From GCA-2693325 sp036343635 (GTDB lineage: Bacteria; Latescibacterota; UBA2968; UBA8231), in assembly GCA_036343635.1 (NCBI GenBank), contig JAYYVF010000076.1, forward strand, positions 1 through 64,000: a stretch of 64,000 nucleotides of DNA, read 5' to 3'. Under the pieces are notes generated by a model that did no database searches, was not told the DNA's origin, and saw only the letters and a program-made list of their open reading frames with translations. Both the position numbers and the translations under genes were made by a program. How positions within the stretch are numbered: the first letter of the stretch is position 1; each line of letters starts with the position of its first letter. Shown here piece after piece: positions 44,288 through 54,700 of this stretch.

Positions 44288-44734
44288 ATGGCAATGAGGC
44301 CCGCACTTGCGCGAAGGATTCGTCGCAAATCCAAGAAAAACGCTCGGTTCAACACGAGTGACGATCCGGATATGACACCGCTGATTAACTGTATATTTTT
44401 GTTGCTTGTGTTTTTTATGGTCGCTACTACCTTTCTCAACACCAAGGGACTGAGTGTAGATTTACCCGGTGGACAGGGTAGTGATTCGTCCCGAGCAAGT
44501 AAAGATATCAATATCGTTATAGATGAGAATGGAAGCGTTCAAGTCAATGGTGAAAATGCAGCCGATAATGATTTAGCAAGCCGAATTGGAAAGATTGTTA
44601 AAGCTGATAATATTAAAAATGTCATTATCGAAGCCCATAGAAGTGTTCCACATCAGAGAGTGGTGAAGGTTGTTGATGTGGCTCGGGGTCAGGGAATTGA
44701 AGCGGTTGCTTTTGCAAAATCAGCGGAAGGATAG
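44288..44734 (+). CDS. exbD: ExbD-family protein lacking the channel Asp (ExbD1)
   Basis: A 148-residue protein: basic N-terminus, one membrane segment at about residues 32-48, then a ~95-residue periplasmic domain. The motif usually reading TPLID is TPLIN here (N34, codon at 44387-44389). The Asp normally found there (Asp25 in E. coli ExbD) carries protons, and its replacement by Asn inactivates E. coli ExbD. The rest of the motif, FLLLVFFMVATTFL, is intact. The next gene encodes a second ExbD that keeps the Asp. The two may form a heterodimer in which only one chain carries protons. Confidence 0.88.
   Translation: MAMRPALARRIRRKSKKNARFNTSDDPDMTPLINCIFLLLVFFMVATTFLNTKGLSVDLPGGQGSDSSRASKDINIVIDENGSVQVNGENAADNDLASRIGKIVKADNIKNVIIEAHRSVPHQRVVKVVDVARGQGIEAVAFAKSAEG
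44396..44421 (+). repeat. 26-base identical segment shared by the two exbD genes
   Basis: Positions 44396-44421 and 44809-44834 are identical over 26 bases and encode the FLLLVFFMV part of the membrane segment. The two genes otherwise differ strongly, so this is either strict coding constraint or local gene conversion. Confidence 0.7.
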
Positions 44735-44739
44735 AGAAA

Positions 44740-45174
44740 ATGCCGCGCTTACAAGGTAACGATGCAAATAATAATGACCTGAATTTGACGCCCCTGATTG
44801 ATGCCGTGTTTTTGTTGCTTGTGTTTTTTATGGTTACATCAGTATTTGTTCAGGCTACCCAACTTAAGATTGAGCTTCCTATAGCTGAAAATTATGATCA
44901 GATTGATCAGGAGAAAAAATTAAACCTCCTTATTTCTGATAAGGGACAATTGGAATTCAACAGTCAAATAGTGAGTATGGGACAGTTGTCTACGTTGATT
45001 GAGGCCGAAAGATTGCGTTCGGGGTCTGGAACGTTAATCGTTACTGCTGACGCGGATACTCCGCACGGTTTTGTTTTGGATGCTATGGAAATGGCGGTTA
45101 TGGCTGGTGTGTCGAAAATTGATCTCGAAACTGGTGAAGATAAATCGATTGGTGAGGCGAAAGTTAAGGAGTGA
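44740..45174 (+). CDS. exbD: ExbD-family protein with intact channel Asp (ExbD2)
   Basis: A 144-residue single-pass protein with a short Asn-rich N-terminus, the motif NLTPLIDAVFLLLVFFMV (channel Asp D21) and a periplasmic domain of about 95 residues. It couples proton flow through ExbB to movement of its periplasmic part. It starts 5 bases after ExbD1 and ends 9 bases before the next lipoprotein gene. Together with ExbB and ExbD1 it forms a complete motor. No canonical TonB gene is in this operon; the closest candidate in the window is the Pro-rich DUF4159 protein on the other strand. Confidence 0.9.
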   Translation: MPRLQGNDANNNDLNLTPLIDAVFLLLVFFMVTSVFVQATQLKIELPIAENYDQIDQEKKLNLLISDKGQLEFNSQIVSMGQLSTLIEAERLRSGSGTLIVTADADTPHGFVLDAMEMAVMAGVSKIDLETGEDKSIGEAKVKE

Positions 45175-45183
45175 GCATTGTAT

Positions 45184-45972
45184 ATGTTGAGTAACAAATT
45201 GTTCGTGCTTGCAATATCTTGTATAGTTGTAATAATGTCTGGTTGTGCCTATTTGTCAGGTTTAATTCCCAAAGAAGCGTACTATGAAGTTACTTTAACT
45301 CCTAACATTTCTGAAGGGAATGGTGCCTACAGAATTGATCCAGACGACCCAAGGACGGTTGAATTTAGTCACGAGGGGATGATTGTACGCATAAGGCCTT
45401 ACACAGATAATGAATTGAATGGCTTGTATCCACCCTTATTTGATGGTAGACACTCTAACCCCTACACTTCTGATGTATATGATACTGATCTCGGTTATGT
45501 ACCGCCAATTTTTACGGTATTCGATATTGAGGTGATTAACCAGACGTATGCTAAAATAGAGTTTGATCCAGCAAAAACCTTGCTAAAGTGTGATACGGGG
45601 GCTGAATTACGTTACTATGATCCTGGTCGGGCTGGTGAAGGGGTTGATCCACTTGGAGGAAATAAATTCAATGCTTACTATCAAACTGAACGTGGCAGGT
45701 CGGGACTAGACAAAGATATCAACCTTGAGCGTATGGGAATGATTTATAAAACGGCATTCCACCGTTTTAGGCCTGTTTTTCGTGGAGACAAAAGATCCGG
45801 TAAATTAGCATTTGCTATTTTGCCGAAAGACGTAACATCGGTGACCCTTTCAGTTCGTGAGTTTATTCTTGCATTTGACCCATCGGGGGGAGCTGAAAAT
45901 ACAATTGATTTTCAATGTAGTTTCGATGTAAATCAAGGGATAGTAAAAACTGAATTAGATCCTCTTTATTAG
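45184..45972 (+). CDS. Lipoprotein, paralog of 33295-34053
   Basis: A 262-residue lipoprotein (lipobox MSGC, C21) in the same unrecognised family as the 33295-34053 protein, sharing FDIEVINQTYAKIEFDPAKTL, FILAFDP and SFDVNQG. The ATG at 45184 was chosen; a TTG two codons earlier (45178) lies closer to AAGGAG and is possible. It follows ExbD2 directly, whereas its paralog follows a large outer-membrane-type gene. A role as an outer-membrane lipoprotein of the same envelope machine is inferred. Confidence 0.72.
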   Translation: MLSNKLFVLAISCIVVIMSGCAYLSGLIPKEAYYEVTLTPNISEGNGAYRIDPDDPRTVEFSHEGMIVRIRPYTDNELNGLYPPLFDGRHSNPYTSDVYDTDLGYVPPIFTVFDIEVINQTYAKIEFDPAKTLLKCDTGAELRYYDPGRAGEGVDPLGGNKFNAYYQTERGRSGLDKDINLERMGMIYKTAFHRFRPVFRGDKRSGKLAFAILPKDVTSVTLSVREFILAFDPSGGAENTIDFQCSFDVNQGIVKTELDPLY

Positions 45973-45994
45973 TGTATTAAATAAAAGCAGGTTG

Positions 45995-47734
45995 ATGTCT
46001 TTCCAAATTTTACATATTAAAAATAATTGTTGTTCGTGCCCGACCAGAGTGCATGGAAAGATTGTGTATTCTGGTTTCTTTTTTGCCCATTTCGGAGTCT
46101 TGTTTTTGTTTATTTTAATTTTTCTTATGGTGGCTGGTTGTCAATCAGATAAAGAATCTAATGTTGTCGGCCGCGTTGGAACCGAATTGATTTATTTAGA
46201 AGATCTACGTGAATTTGAGTCCGTTGCTACTGATAGCACCAAACTCTCGTTTGAGCAACATGTGGATTATCTTGAAACTCTTGTAGACCGAGAATTATTA
46301 TTGTGTGAGGCAAAGGACCGCTCTCTGCAAATTAACAGTGAGCTCCAGTTTGTACTGATGAAGGATAGTGAAGCACGCCTTGCTGAAATTGTATATACCC
46401 GAGAAATTGACGAACGGGCCATACCGAGTGATTCTGAGATTGAAGTAGCTAAAGCAACGGGGGGCTGGAATGAACACGTTGTTAGTGTCGAATTGTTTTT
46501 AGATAATTTAAAGCGTGCGGAAGAGGTGAGGTCCGATATTTTAAATGGTATGGACGTTTACGAAGCTGGTCGCCTATACTCACTTGATCGAACTATGCAT
46601 ATTCCAATGGGAGGGGCTCAACAATTTGTGTACAATCGCTACGATGGCCCAGAGGAAATAGTTCAGCGAGTTTTTCAAATACCAGTAGGTGCTCTTTCAA
46701 CTCCTATAAAATTTCGTCAAGGGTACATTCTGGCTTATTGTGCTGAACGTCGTTCAATAGATCCTTCGGAAATAGAAGAAGCAATAATTCTACATTTAAA
46801 AAGAAATAAAAAAGAAATGTTACGGGGAGCCTTTCTCCAACATTTGAATAATAGTCTAAACCTCAATTTTGATAAAGTAGGGCTGATTCGCACTACAGAA
46901 TTACTCAGTGTAAAAAGCATAAAAGACCGAAAATTTGTAAAGAATGATTCGAATCAGGTCTCTCTGAGTTACGGCTCACAGACTATTAGTGTGGTGGATC
47001 TAGTTGGAATAGTTGTCAATGTTTCATTTGATGGTAAAACTCTTTCTACAACTGATTTAATAACTTCGCTGAAGAATAAGTATTTGCCGCAGATGCTTTT
47101 GGCAGAACATGGTCGCAAATCAGGGGCAGATGATGAAGATAATTATAAAAAATGGTTCGAATCGCGTCGCGAGGATTTAATGATTTCGCTTTTAAGGCGG
47201 GAATTATGTAAAGAAATTGAAGTATCTCAAGAAGAAATTTTGAATAGATATGCTCAGACGAAATCTCGTTTTGCTATTCCTTCCTATGCAAGAGTTCGTG
47301 ACGTTTTAGTTGAAAAAGAAAGTTTAGCCAATTTGCTAAAAACACGTGTCGATTCAGGGGAAGATTTTGGAGAGATAATCAAGGCTCATACGCTTCGTAG
47401 TGGCCGTAAACGTAAAGGTATGTTTCGTGTTTTTGCACTTCAATCTGAACAATATGGTACGGCTTGGATTAATTATGCCATGAATATACCACTGAATGAA
47501 ATTCATGGCCCAGTAAAAGCCGAGGGAGGCTATTCCTTAATTGAGGTGATTGAGCGGGTTAAAGATCAATTTTATACACTAGATGAAAGTAGAGTAAGAG
47601 ATGCTGTCGTTCGTGATGTGAGATCACTGAAAGAGAGAGCTGTATTCAATAAATTTCTAAAGAAAACTCGATCAGATCGAGCGGATGAAATAGAAATATT
47701 TGACCGTATAATTAAGGTTGGTTTTGGGCTATAA
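45995..47734 (+). CDS. SurA-like lipoprotein with two parvulin (PpiC) domains
   Basis: A 579-residue protein with an unusually long N-terminal extension before the lipobox VAGC (C49). A SurA-like N-terminal helical region follows. There are two parvulin-type peptidyl-prolyl isomerase domains at about residues 145-265 (with VFQIPVGALSTPIKFRQGYILAYC) and 420-540 (with PLNEIHGPVKAEGGYSLIEVIE). It is probably a periplasmic chaperone for the large outer-membrane proteins encoded upstream. The start at ATG 45995 is one codon after a TTG; an internal GTG giving a shorter signal (HGKIVYSGFFF) is also possible. It is 3 bases from the OPT-like transporter gene. Confidence 0.82.
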   Translation: MSFQILHIKNNCCSCPTRVHGKIVYSGFFFAHFGVLFLFILIFLMVAGCQSDKESNVVGRVGTELIYLEDLREFESVATDSTKLSFEQHVDYLETLVDRELLLCEAKDRSLQINSELQFVLMKDSEARLAEIVYTREIDERAIPSDSEIEVAKATGGWNEHVVSVELFLDNLKRAEEVRSDILNGMDVYEAGRLYSLDRTMHIPMGGAQQFVYNRYDGPEEIVQRVFQIPVGALSTPIKFRQGYILAYCAERRSIDPSEIEEAIILHLKRNKKEMLRGAFLQHLNNSLNLNFDKVGLIRTTELLSVKSIKDRKFVKNDSNQVSLSYGSQTISVVDLVGIVVNVSFDGKTLSTTDLITSLKNKYLPQMLLAEHGRKSGADDEDNYKKWFESRREDLMISLLRRELCKEIEVSQEEILNRYAQTKSRFAIPSYARVRDVLVEKESLANLLKTRVDSGEDFGEIIKAHTLRSGRKRKGMFRVFALQSEQYGTAWINYAMNIPLNEIHGPVKAEGGYSLIEVIERVKDQFYTLDESRVRDAVVRDVRSLKERAVFNKFLKKTRSDRADEIEIFDRIIKVGFGL

Positions 47735-47737
47735 AAA

Positions 47738-49738
47738 ATGTCATCCGTTAATAATTTAGAGGACAAGGGCTTAGTTAACCGTAACCCCTCGACTGAATTC
47801 CAGGCTGGGTTTAATACGAAAACGTTCTGGGCTGCTATATTTGTTGGTTTTGTAATGTTGCCTGGTGCGATATATCTGGGTTTAGTAACTGGGATGAGCA
47901 TGGCTGGTGGTGCAGAATGGGTTACCTTAATACTCTTCATAGAAATAGCAAAGCGAACATTCGTACACCTGCGCACTCAGGAGATAATAATTCTTTATTG
48001 GGTGGCAGGCGGATTGGTGATGATGGGAGGTAAACTCGGTACGGGCGCGGATCTGTTTGGAGGTCCGTTTGGAGTTTTAATTTGGGACCAATATCTCATT
48101 CAGACACCGCAGGCGGATGAATTACATGCCTACATTCCAGATTGGGTTGTTCCGCCACGTGGTTCAGATGCTCTTCTCGAGCGAGGTTTCATGCATATTG
48201 CATGGTTTAAACCGATTGTCATTCTACTTTTTGCAGTTGTGCTTCAACGCATCAACGCGCTGTCTCTAGGTTATGTCTTATTTCGCATCACACATGATAT
48301 TGAACGATTACCATTTCCTATGGCTGCAGTACAAGCAGGTGGTGCTACGGCTCTTGCAGAAAGTTCATCAAAGAATGAAGGTTGGCGCTGGCATGTCTTT
48401 AGCACTGGTGCCTTTATCGGGGCAATTTGGGGTGGTTTATATGTTGTTATTCCAACGTTGAGTTCTGTATTTCTAACCGAGACGGTATCCATTTTACCGA
48501 TTCCCTTTATTGATTTTACTGTACCCATTAAGGCCGTCCTTCCTGCAGCAGTGATCGGTATAGCAACAGATTTAGTCCACGTGTTATTTGGTTTGGTATT
48601 ACCGTTCTGGGTCGTTGTTGGCGTATTCTCTTCCTCTTTGATTGTTAACGTTGTTGCCAATCCAATTTTGTATGCGAAGGGGATACTACATACTTGGGAA
48701 CCCGGTATGTCTGCGATACCAACGCAAATTGCAAATACGTTTGATTTTTGGCTTAGTTTCTCTCTTGGTGGGGCTATCGTTGTAGCCATTATAGGTTTTT
48801 GGACTGCGGGAAAGGTGCTTATTGCGGCTGCCCGAGGTTTTCGTTCGGAACAACCGGCTAATGTTGCAGGACCGAGTCTTCAACGTGGAGATATAAAAAT
48901 TATAACTTCTTTGGGGATTTGGGCTGCAAGTACTGTATGCTTTGTTGTTATGGTTTATCTGTTAGTCCCGGATTTCCCTTGGTGGATTACTGCAATGTTT
49001 GGTTTTATCTGGACGCCGATATATTCCTATATTGGAACCCGCATGATAGGGCTCACCGGATCGCCGCAGGGGGTTACATTTCCCTACTTAAGGGAGGCAA
49101 GTTTTTTTCTCTCCGGTTACCAAGGTGCCGCGATTTGGTTTGCTCCAGTGCCTATTTTCCAGTGGGGATACGAGGCGCAGGTTTTTAAACAACTCGAATT
49201 GACTAGGACCCAATTCGGCAGTCTTGTAAAGATGACGTTGCTTACGCTTGTTGTTATGTTTATATGTTCTTTTTTATTTTGGACGCTGATATGGAAGTTG
49301 GGTCCGATCCCTTCTGCTGCGTATCCCTTTGTAAATAAGATGTGGCCATTTCATGCTACCATGCAGACATTCTGGGCTAAGTCCACGCTTCCTGGTGCTG
49401 GTGCAAGTCTCGTAACTAATATCATTCGATGGGATTATATAGGAGTTGGTCTGATATTTTCCGGTTTACTGTACGGATCTTTAATATTATTCGGTGCTCC
49501 AGTAGGTGTCTTCTATGGATTTGTAGCAGGTCTTGGGGGATGGCCACATTTCGCTGTTTTAAATTTTATAGGGGCGCTTTTAGGACGTTACTATTTCGAA
49601 CGTCGATTTGGTGTTGATCGATGGTATTCTTATTCTCCAATCGTTTTAGCTGGATATTCCTGCGGAGTGGGACTTATCGGAATGACTTCGATAGCGGTAG
49701 CATTAATTTCTAAAGCGGTTTCACAAGTTATATTTTAG
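47738..49738 (+). CDS. OPT-like polytopic membrane transporter
   Basis: A 666-residue protein with about 14 predicted membrane segments. The first segment contains GAIYLGLVTGMSMAGGAEW, like the opening of the oligopeptide transporter (OPT) family, and later Gly-rich segments fit that fold. OPT proteins import peptides or metal-siderophore complexes with protons. This one is closest in style to the OPT-like 'peptide transporter' proteins annotated in Latescibacteria and Planctomycetes. It lies 3 bases after the parvulin gene and 7 before a DUF6785-type membrane protein, so the two may form one transport unit. Substrate is not known. Confidence 0.75.
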   Translation: MSSVNNLEDKGLVNRNPSTEFQAGFNTKTFWAAIFVGFVMLPGAIYLGLVTGMSMAGGAEWVTLILFIEIAKRTFVHLRTQEIIILYWVAGGLVMMGGKLGTGADLFGGPFGVLIWDQYLIQTPQADELHAYIPDWVVPPRGSDALLERGFMHIAWFKPIVILLFAVVLQRINALSLGYVLFRITHDIERLPFPMAAVQAGGATALAESSSKNEGWRWHVFSTGAFIGAIWGGLYVVIPTLSSVFLTETVSILPIPFIDFTVPIKAVLPAAVIGIATDLVHVLFGLVLPFWVVVGVFSSSLIVNVVANPILYAKGILHTWEPGMSAIPTQIANTFDFWLSFSLGGAIVVAIIGFWTAGKVLIAAARGFRSEQPANVAGPSLQRGDIKIITSLGIWAASTVCFVVMVYLLVPDFPWWITAMFGFIWTPIYSYIGTRMIGLTGSPQGVTFPYLREASFFLSGYQGAAIWFAPVPIFQWGYEAQVFKQLELTRTQFGSLVKMTLLTLVVMFICSFLFWTLIWKLGPIPSAAYPFVNKMWPFHATMQTFWAKSTLPGAGASLVTNIIRWDYIGVGLIFSGLLYGSLILFGAPVGVFYGFVAGLGGWPHFAVLNFIGALLGRYYFERRFGVDRWYSYSPIVLAGYSCGVGLIGMTSIAVALISKAVSQVIF

Positions 49739-49745
49739 TCTCCAG

Positions 49746-51650
49746 ATGAGTCTTAGATCTATAATTATCGGCATAACTTTAGTATGTATCGTGGTTTTAG
49801 CTGCTCCATACTCTATTTGGATGGTTCATTCGTCTGAATTGACATGGTCATATTTTCCAACTAGCGTTGGATTTTGTTTCATCATTCTTATTCTCTTTAA
49901 TATCGCTTTCAGAAAAATATTCCCTGGAAATGAACTGCAGCCTAGGGAACTTGTATTGATCCTTGTGATGGGGTTAGCAGCAACCGGTATACCTACATTT
50001 ATTGCGGGGACAACGCTTGCAATTTTGTCCAATCCCTTCTATGGAGCAACTCCCGAGAATGAATGGGTTTCAAATATACATCCGTATTTGCCTATTTGGG
50101 CTTTCCCTTCTAATAAGGGAGACGCTATGCGTTGGTTTTATGAGGGACTGCCAGAAGGTCAGCAAATTCCATTTGATATCTGGCTTGTCCCGCTCGCATG
50201 GACTCTAAGCGTAATTTTTGCTGTTTATTTTATGTGCTTTGCCGTTGTAGTAATTTTTCGTCGTCAATGGGTAGAGCACGAACGATTGATTTTTCCTCTT
50301 ATGGAGATGCCCCGACTTGCTGTAGAGGATGGTGGTGAAAAGTTGTTTGGCTCACGTTGGTTTTGGATTGGATGTTCTATCCCTCTAGGGATGATTCTTT
50401 TCAATTTGATCGGTTTTTTCCATTTAGGGTTTCCTCAAATTGAATTTACACGAGGTATTGACATCCATATAAGTCCTGGCTTCCCAGCTCTGGTTTTGAT
50501 GCTCTACTGGCCTGTGATCGGTTTTATGTTTCTTGTTAATTCGAATGTGTCTTTTAGTATCGTTTTTTTTTACTTTCTCGCGGTGTTGCAGGAAGGGGTA
50601 ACAAATCGTATCGGTTACGATGTTACTCGTCCTGATGCCTTTGTATGGGGTATGCAGTCTCTCTCCTGGCAGGCGTGGGGTGGTTTTGTTGCGATGGTGC
50701 TCATCAGTCTCTGGATGGCACGCACGCACCTTAAGGACGTGTTTGCTCAAGTCTTTACGGGGAGAAATCAGATAGATGATTCAAAGGAAATGTCATCCTA
50801 TAGATTTGCTGTCGTTGGTTTTTTAGGTTGCGCGGTTTACGTAATCATGTGGCTGTGTAGTGCTGGAATGGATGTTCATGTTGCGATTCTATTTTTGACG
50901 AGTGTTCTGTTAGCTTACTATGGAGTAACACGTATCGTTGTGCAAGCTGGCGTTTATTATTTAGGTCCTCCTGTTGGAGCGCAGGCTTTTACCCTTGCAA
51001 TAACCGGAACTGGAATAGGTGGATCTAATTTGGTTGCCTTGGGTATGACTTATAGTTGGTTTGGAGATGTACAATCGATTTTCATGCCTGCCGGTGCTCA
51101 TGGCGCGAAAATGGCGGATACATATGATATAAAAAGGGGTATGGGGGTTGCATTATTTCTTGCCGTTGTAACCGGTTTCTGTGTAAACATTTATTTCCTT
51201 TTGAAACTATGTTATACGTATGGAGCGGGAAATTTCGGATCATGGTATTTTGTGGCAGGTGGAGGAGCTGGGGGAATGGCTTTCGACGGTGTGATTCGCC
51301 ATTTCAATGATCCATGGCCAGTAGATTGGAATAAACTTAATTACTTTGGATTTGGATTAGCTCTTTATGCTCTTTTAGCTTTTCTGCAATATCGGTTTCA
51401 TTGGTGGCCGATTCATCCCATAGGTATCACAATAGCTCCATTGTGGATGACTCGACTTATTATTTTTTCGGTCTTAGTCGCCTGGTTGAGTAAAAGTATA
51501 ATTATACGTTATGGGGGTATATCCTCGTATCGGACGGCTCGCCCTTTTTTTATCGGTCTGATTGCCGGTTATTTTTTGGGAGTCGGGATATCATTTATAG
51601 TTGATACGATTTGGTTTATGGGTAAGGGGCATCCTTATTTTCATGGATAG
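49746..51650 (+). CDS. DUF6785-type polytopic membrane protein (paralog A)
   Basis: A 634-residue inner-membrane protein with about 14 hydrophobic segments. It starts SIIIGITLVCIVVLAAPYSIWM and ends GISFIVDTIWFMGKGHPYFHG. Its C-terminal motif FIGLIAGYFLGVGISFIVD is shared with the 56289-58283 protein, which also matches in the N-terminal SxxxWSYFPTSVGF region, so the two are paralogs. The family is common in Planctomycetes and Poribacteria-like genomes and is of uncharacterised function, often beside OPT-like transporters. It follows the OPT-like gene by 7 bases and precedes the M28-FtsX fusion by 51. Confidence 0.78.
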   Translation: MSLRSIIIGITLVCIVVLAAPYSIWMVHSSELTWSYFPTSVGFCFIILILFNIAFRKIFPGNELQPRELVLILVMGLAATGIPTFIAGTTLAILSNPFYGATPENEWVSNIHPYLPIWAFPSNKGDAMRWFYEGLPEGQQIPFDIWLVPLAWTLSVIFAVYFMCFAVVVIFRRQWVEHERLIFPLMEMPRLAVEDGGEKLFGSRWFWIGCSIPLGMILFNLIGFFHLGFPQIEFTRGIDIHISPGFPALVLMLYWPVIGFMFLVNSNVSFSIVFFYFLAVLQEGVTNRIGYDVTRPDAFVWGMQSLSWQAWGGFVAMVLISLWMARTHLKDVFAQVFTGRNQIDDSKEMSSYRFAVVGFLGCAVYVIMWLCSAGMDVHVAILFLTSVLLAYYGVTRIVVQAGVYYLGPPVGAQAFTLAITGTGIGGSNLVALGMTYSWFGDVQSIFMPAGAHGAKMADTYDIKRGMGVALFLAVVTGFCVNIYFLLKLCYTYGAGNFGSWYFVAGGGAGGMAFDGVIRHFNDPWPVDWNKLNYFGFGLALYALLAFLQYRFHWWPIHPIGITIAPLWMTRLIIFSVLVAWLSKSIIIRYGGISSYRTARPFFIGLIAGYFLGVGISFIVDTIWFMGKGHPYFHG

Positions 51651-51701
51651 CCTACCAAAATTACTATTACAATGAACAAAATTCGATAAGGGTTGTAGAG
51701 C

Positions 51702-54700
51702 ATGAAATTTTATATAAAATGTTTTTTGCTTTTAATAGCGTTAGCTATTCCATCGTTGCTTTTGTTTGGAAACCCTGTTCAAATAAACCAAACAGTCAAT
51801 GACTATTTCGGATGGAAAGCTAGTCTTCCTAAAGCAGGAAAATTAATCAGTGATAGTGAAGCTAAAGAGCTAAGAAAGATTGCATCCCAAATAGATTCGG
51901 CCAGTATTGCTGAAAAAATTTACAAATTGTCGACTATGGGATCTAGAGTTACCGGTTATGAAGGAGCCGAAAAGGCAGCAGACTTTATTTTTGAGAATTT
52001 TGAAAAAATAGGTCTTAAAGAAGTAAAACGTGAATCGTTTAACGTTACAGTCCCGATGGATAAGGGTGGAACATTAAAGGTGTCTGCAACCAGTGAAACT
52101 TTTCCAATATATGGTTTATGGCCGAATGGAGTCCGGACACCAACTCTGCCCGACAAAGGTATTAAGGGATCTATTATTTATGGAGGAAAGGGATCACTAA
52201 AGGATTTAGATGGGCATCCTATTGAAGATTGCGTAATACTGCTTGATTTCGATGGTGGACAAAACTATTTGAATGCTGCATCACTTGGTGCGTCCGCGAT
52301 TATTTTCTTTGATAATGGCGGAGTTACTCGTGAGCAAGCTTCTGACAAGTTTCTTAAAGTTTCTGTCGATATACCAAGATTTTGGATAGACGGAGATATT
52401 GCGCAAAAATTAATAAAAACTGTAGTCGAAAATCGGGGTGAAGTACGGTTGAATGCTCGTATGGATTGGGAGGAAGTTCGGGCAGAAAACATCTTCGGCT
52501 GGCTACCCGGTAATGCGGATCAAATGCCTCTCAAAACTCGTGAATCTGCCCAAAAATGGGAAGATCAAGTTATAGTAATCCAAGCGTATTACGATGCGAT
52601 TTCGGTGGTTCCGGCAATAGGTCCAGGTGCAGAGAATGCTGTAAGTATTGTCACATTGCTAGAGATCGCCAAAATCCTGCAAAAAACAAAGCCCAATTAC
52701 AGTATTTTATTTTTAGCAACAGCGGGTCATTTTGAAGGAATGGCAGGGATAAATGATTTCGTATATCGACATAGCCGTGGCAGTTCATACTTTGACGAAA
52801 AAATGAGGAAGGATCAAAGAATAGATTTTGATCTTATGTTTACGTTGGATCTTTCAAGTCGTTCAAGGCAGTCGATCGCTTTCGGAACCGGAACGTTTTA
52901 CAATCCGGAATGGAAGACAGATAGTTATGTAAAATATATGTTGACGCCTTATTCTAAACGTTTGAGTGCGGTTGTTGAAGAGGTGTTTTCGGATTCAACC
53001 CGTCATATTGAAGGTTTAGCACCCTCTAAGCGGACTTGGAAGAATTATATGCCGATACCCTTGGCATTCGCTAGCGAGGCTGTTCAGTTTGTAGGAAAAA
53101 AAGCACTTACTTTTTCTACGCCGAATGACACCCGACCCTTTGTGGATACACCATTAGATAATCCCCATCTCATTGACATTCAAAATGTAAAGAGTCAAAT
53201 AGAAAATATTTCAACTATGTTGGTATGGGGGAGTCGGGATTCAGAACTATTAAAACCGTCTAAACTTCAATTAGAAGACTACGGTCATTCTTTAGGAGGC
53301 TCAATTTATTGGTTTGATAGAGATGTAAATTTTGCCGTTCCAAAATCGCCTGTAAGTGGAGCCGTTGTGACCTATCAACAGATAGGTGGCAATTCAGTGG
53401 GTGGGGTACGAACTTTGATTTTGGACCAAACCGATGAAAATGGTCGTTTTCGTTTTGATATTATGAGAAATAGGTATTCGAATATAATAAAGGCTTACGA
53501 AATAGATGGTTCGGGAGCTATTGTTTCAGCTCCAGATATGGGACAAGATGGGGATGAAACCTATCCAATGGAACACGATTGGGGCTGGTGGGAAAATGAG
53601 ATGTTACAGGTAATTTTTAAATGTCGCGCGCTTAGCCTTTTTGAGACTGTCGATTCTCGTTATCTATCAGTTTTGGATCATTTAACTGTCTTGGATGATC
53701 GAGACGGAGTACCTCAATCATGGGGGGCAGATTTTATCGAGCGGCAAAGCAACGAGGAAGGAAAGGTGACGCTAGCTTCGGTAGTATATGCTCCGTCGAG
53801 CTCTCGTGTTAAGGTCTTAATGAGCACAAGTCTTTTTGGGGTTCGTTACTTGTTAAGTGGAGCGCCAGATAGATGGCTCACTTCGCCAATTTCTCCTGAA
53901 GAAGTAGGTGAAGAAGAATTAAAGACAGCGTTAGGTCGTGGGTATGAAATAGACGATGGTATCCTATTGCGTCCAGGATATGCTGCGGCCAGGGATATGT
54001 GGGTTTTAGATGATATTCGGATAAAACAGTTGGCTAAATATGGTGTTAAAAACGAAGAATTCATGCGTTTGCATGAAGATGCTCGCACTTCTCTCTTAGA
54101 GGCAAGAGATCATCTAATAGAAAAAGACTATACGGGATATAAAGCAGCTACTCGTGAAGCTTGGGGGTTAGAAGGACGGGGTTATCCAGAGATAAAGTCG
54201 ACGGCTGATGATACCATTTATGGAGTCATTTTCTATTTTGCGCTCCTTCTGCCGTTTTCCTTTTGTTGTGAGAGATTATTTTTTGGTCATTCAGATGTTC
54301 GTAAGCAACTTTTTACGGCTGCTCTTTTTTTTATGGGTATTTTTGGTATCATGCATTTGATTCATCCTGCATTTAAGCTAAGCAGTTCTCCTTACATAAT
54401 CTTTTTAGCTTTTGTGATTTTTTCAATAGGTAGCGCTGCTCTAGTAATGATTCTTGGTAGGTTTACACGTGAAGTGGCGCAAAGAAAGAGAGCCACAGCA
54501 GGCGTTCACGAGGCGGATATCGGTAGATTAAGTGCGACCTCTGCAGCAATATCCCTGGGTATTTCGAATCTTAGAAAACGAAAAACGAGGACACTTTTAA
54601 CGGTTATCACATTAACCTTATTAACCTTTACAACGCAAGCATTTACCTCTGTACAGAGCTATTTGAAGTATTATCAGATACCGAGGGGCAACTCACCCGG

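Noticed and set aside
48271..48789. 172-codon minus-strand open frame
   Set aside because: Lies fully antisense to the OPT-like transporter gene; polytopic membrane genes commonly leave long antisense frames. No family or ribosome-binding site.
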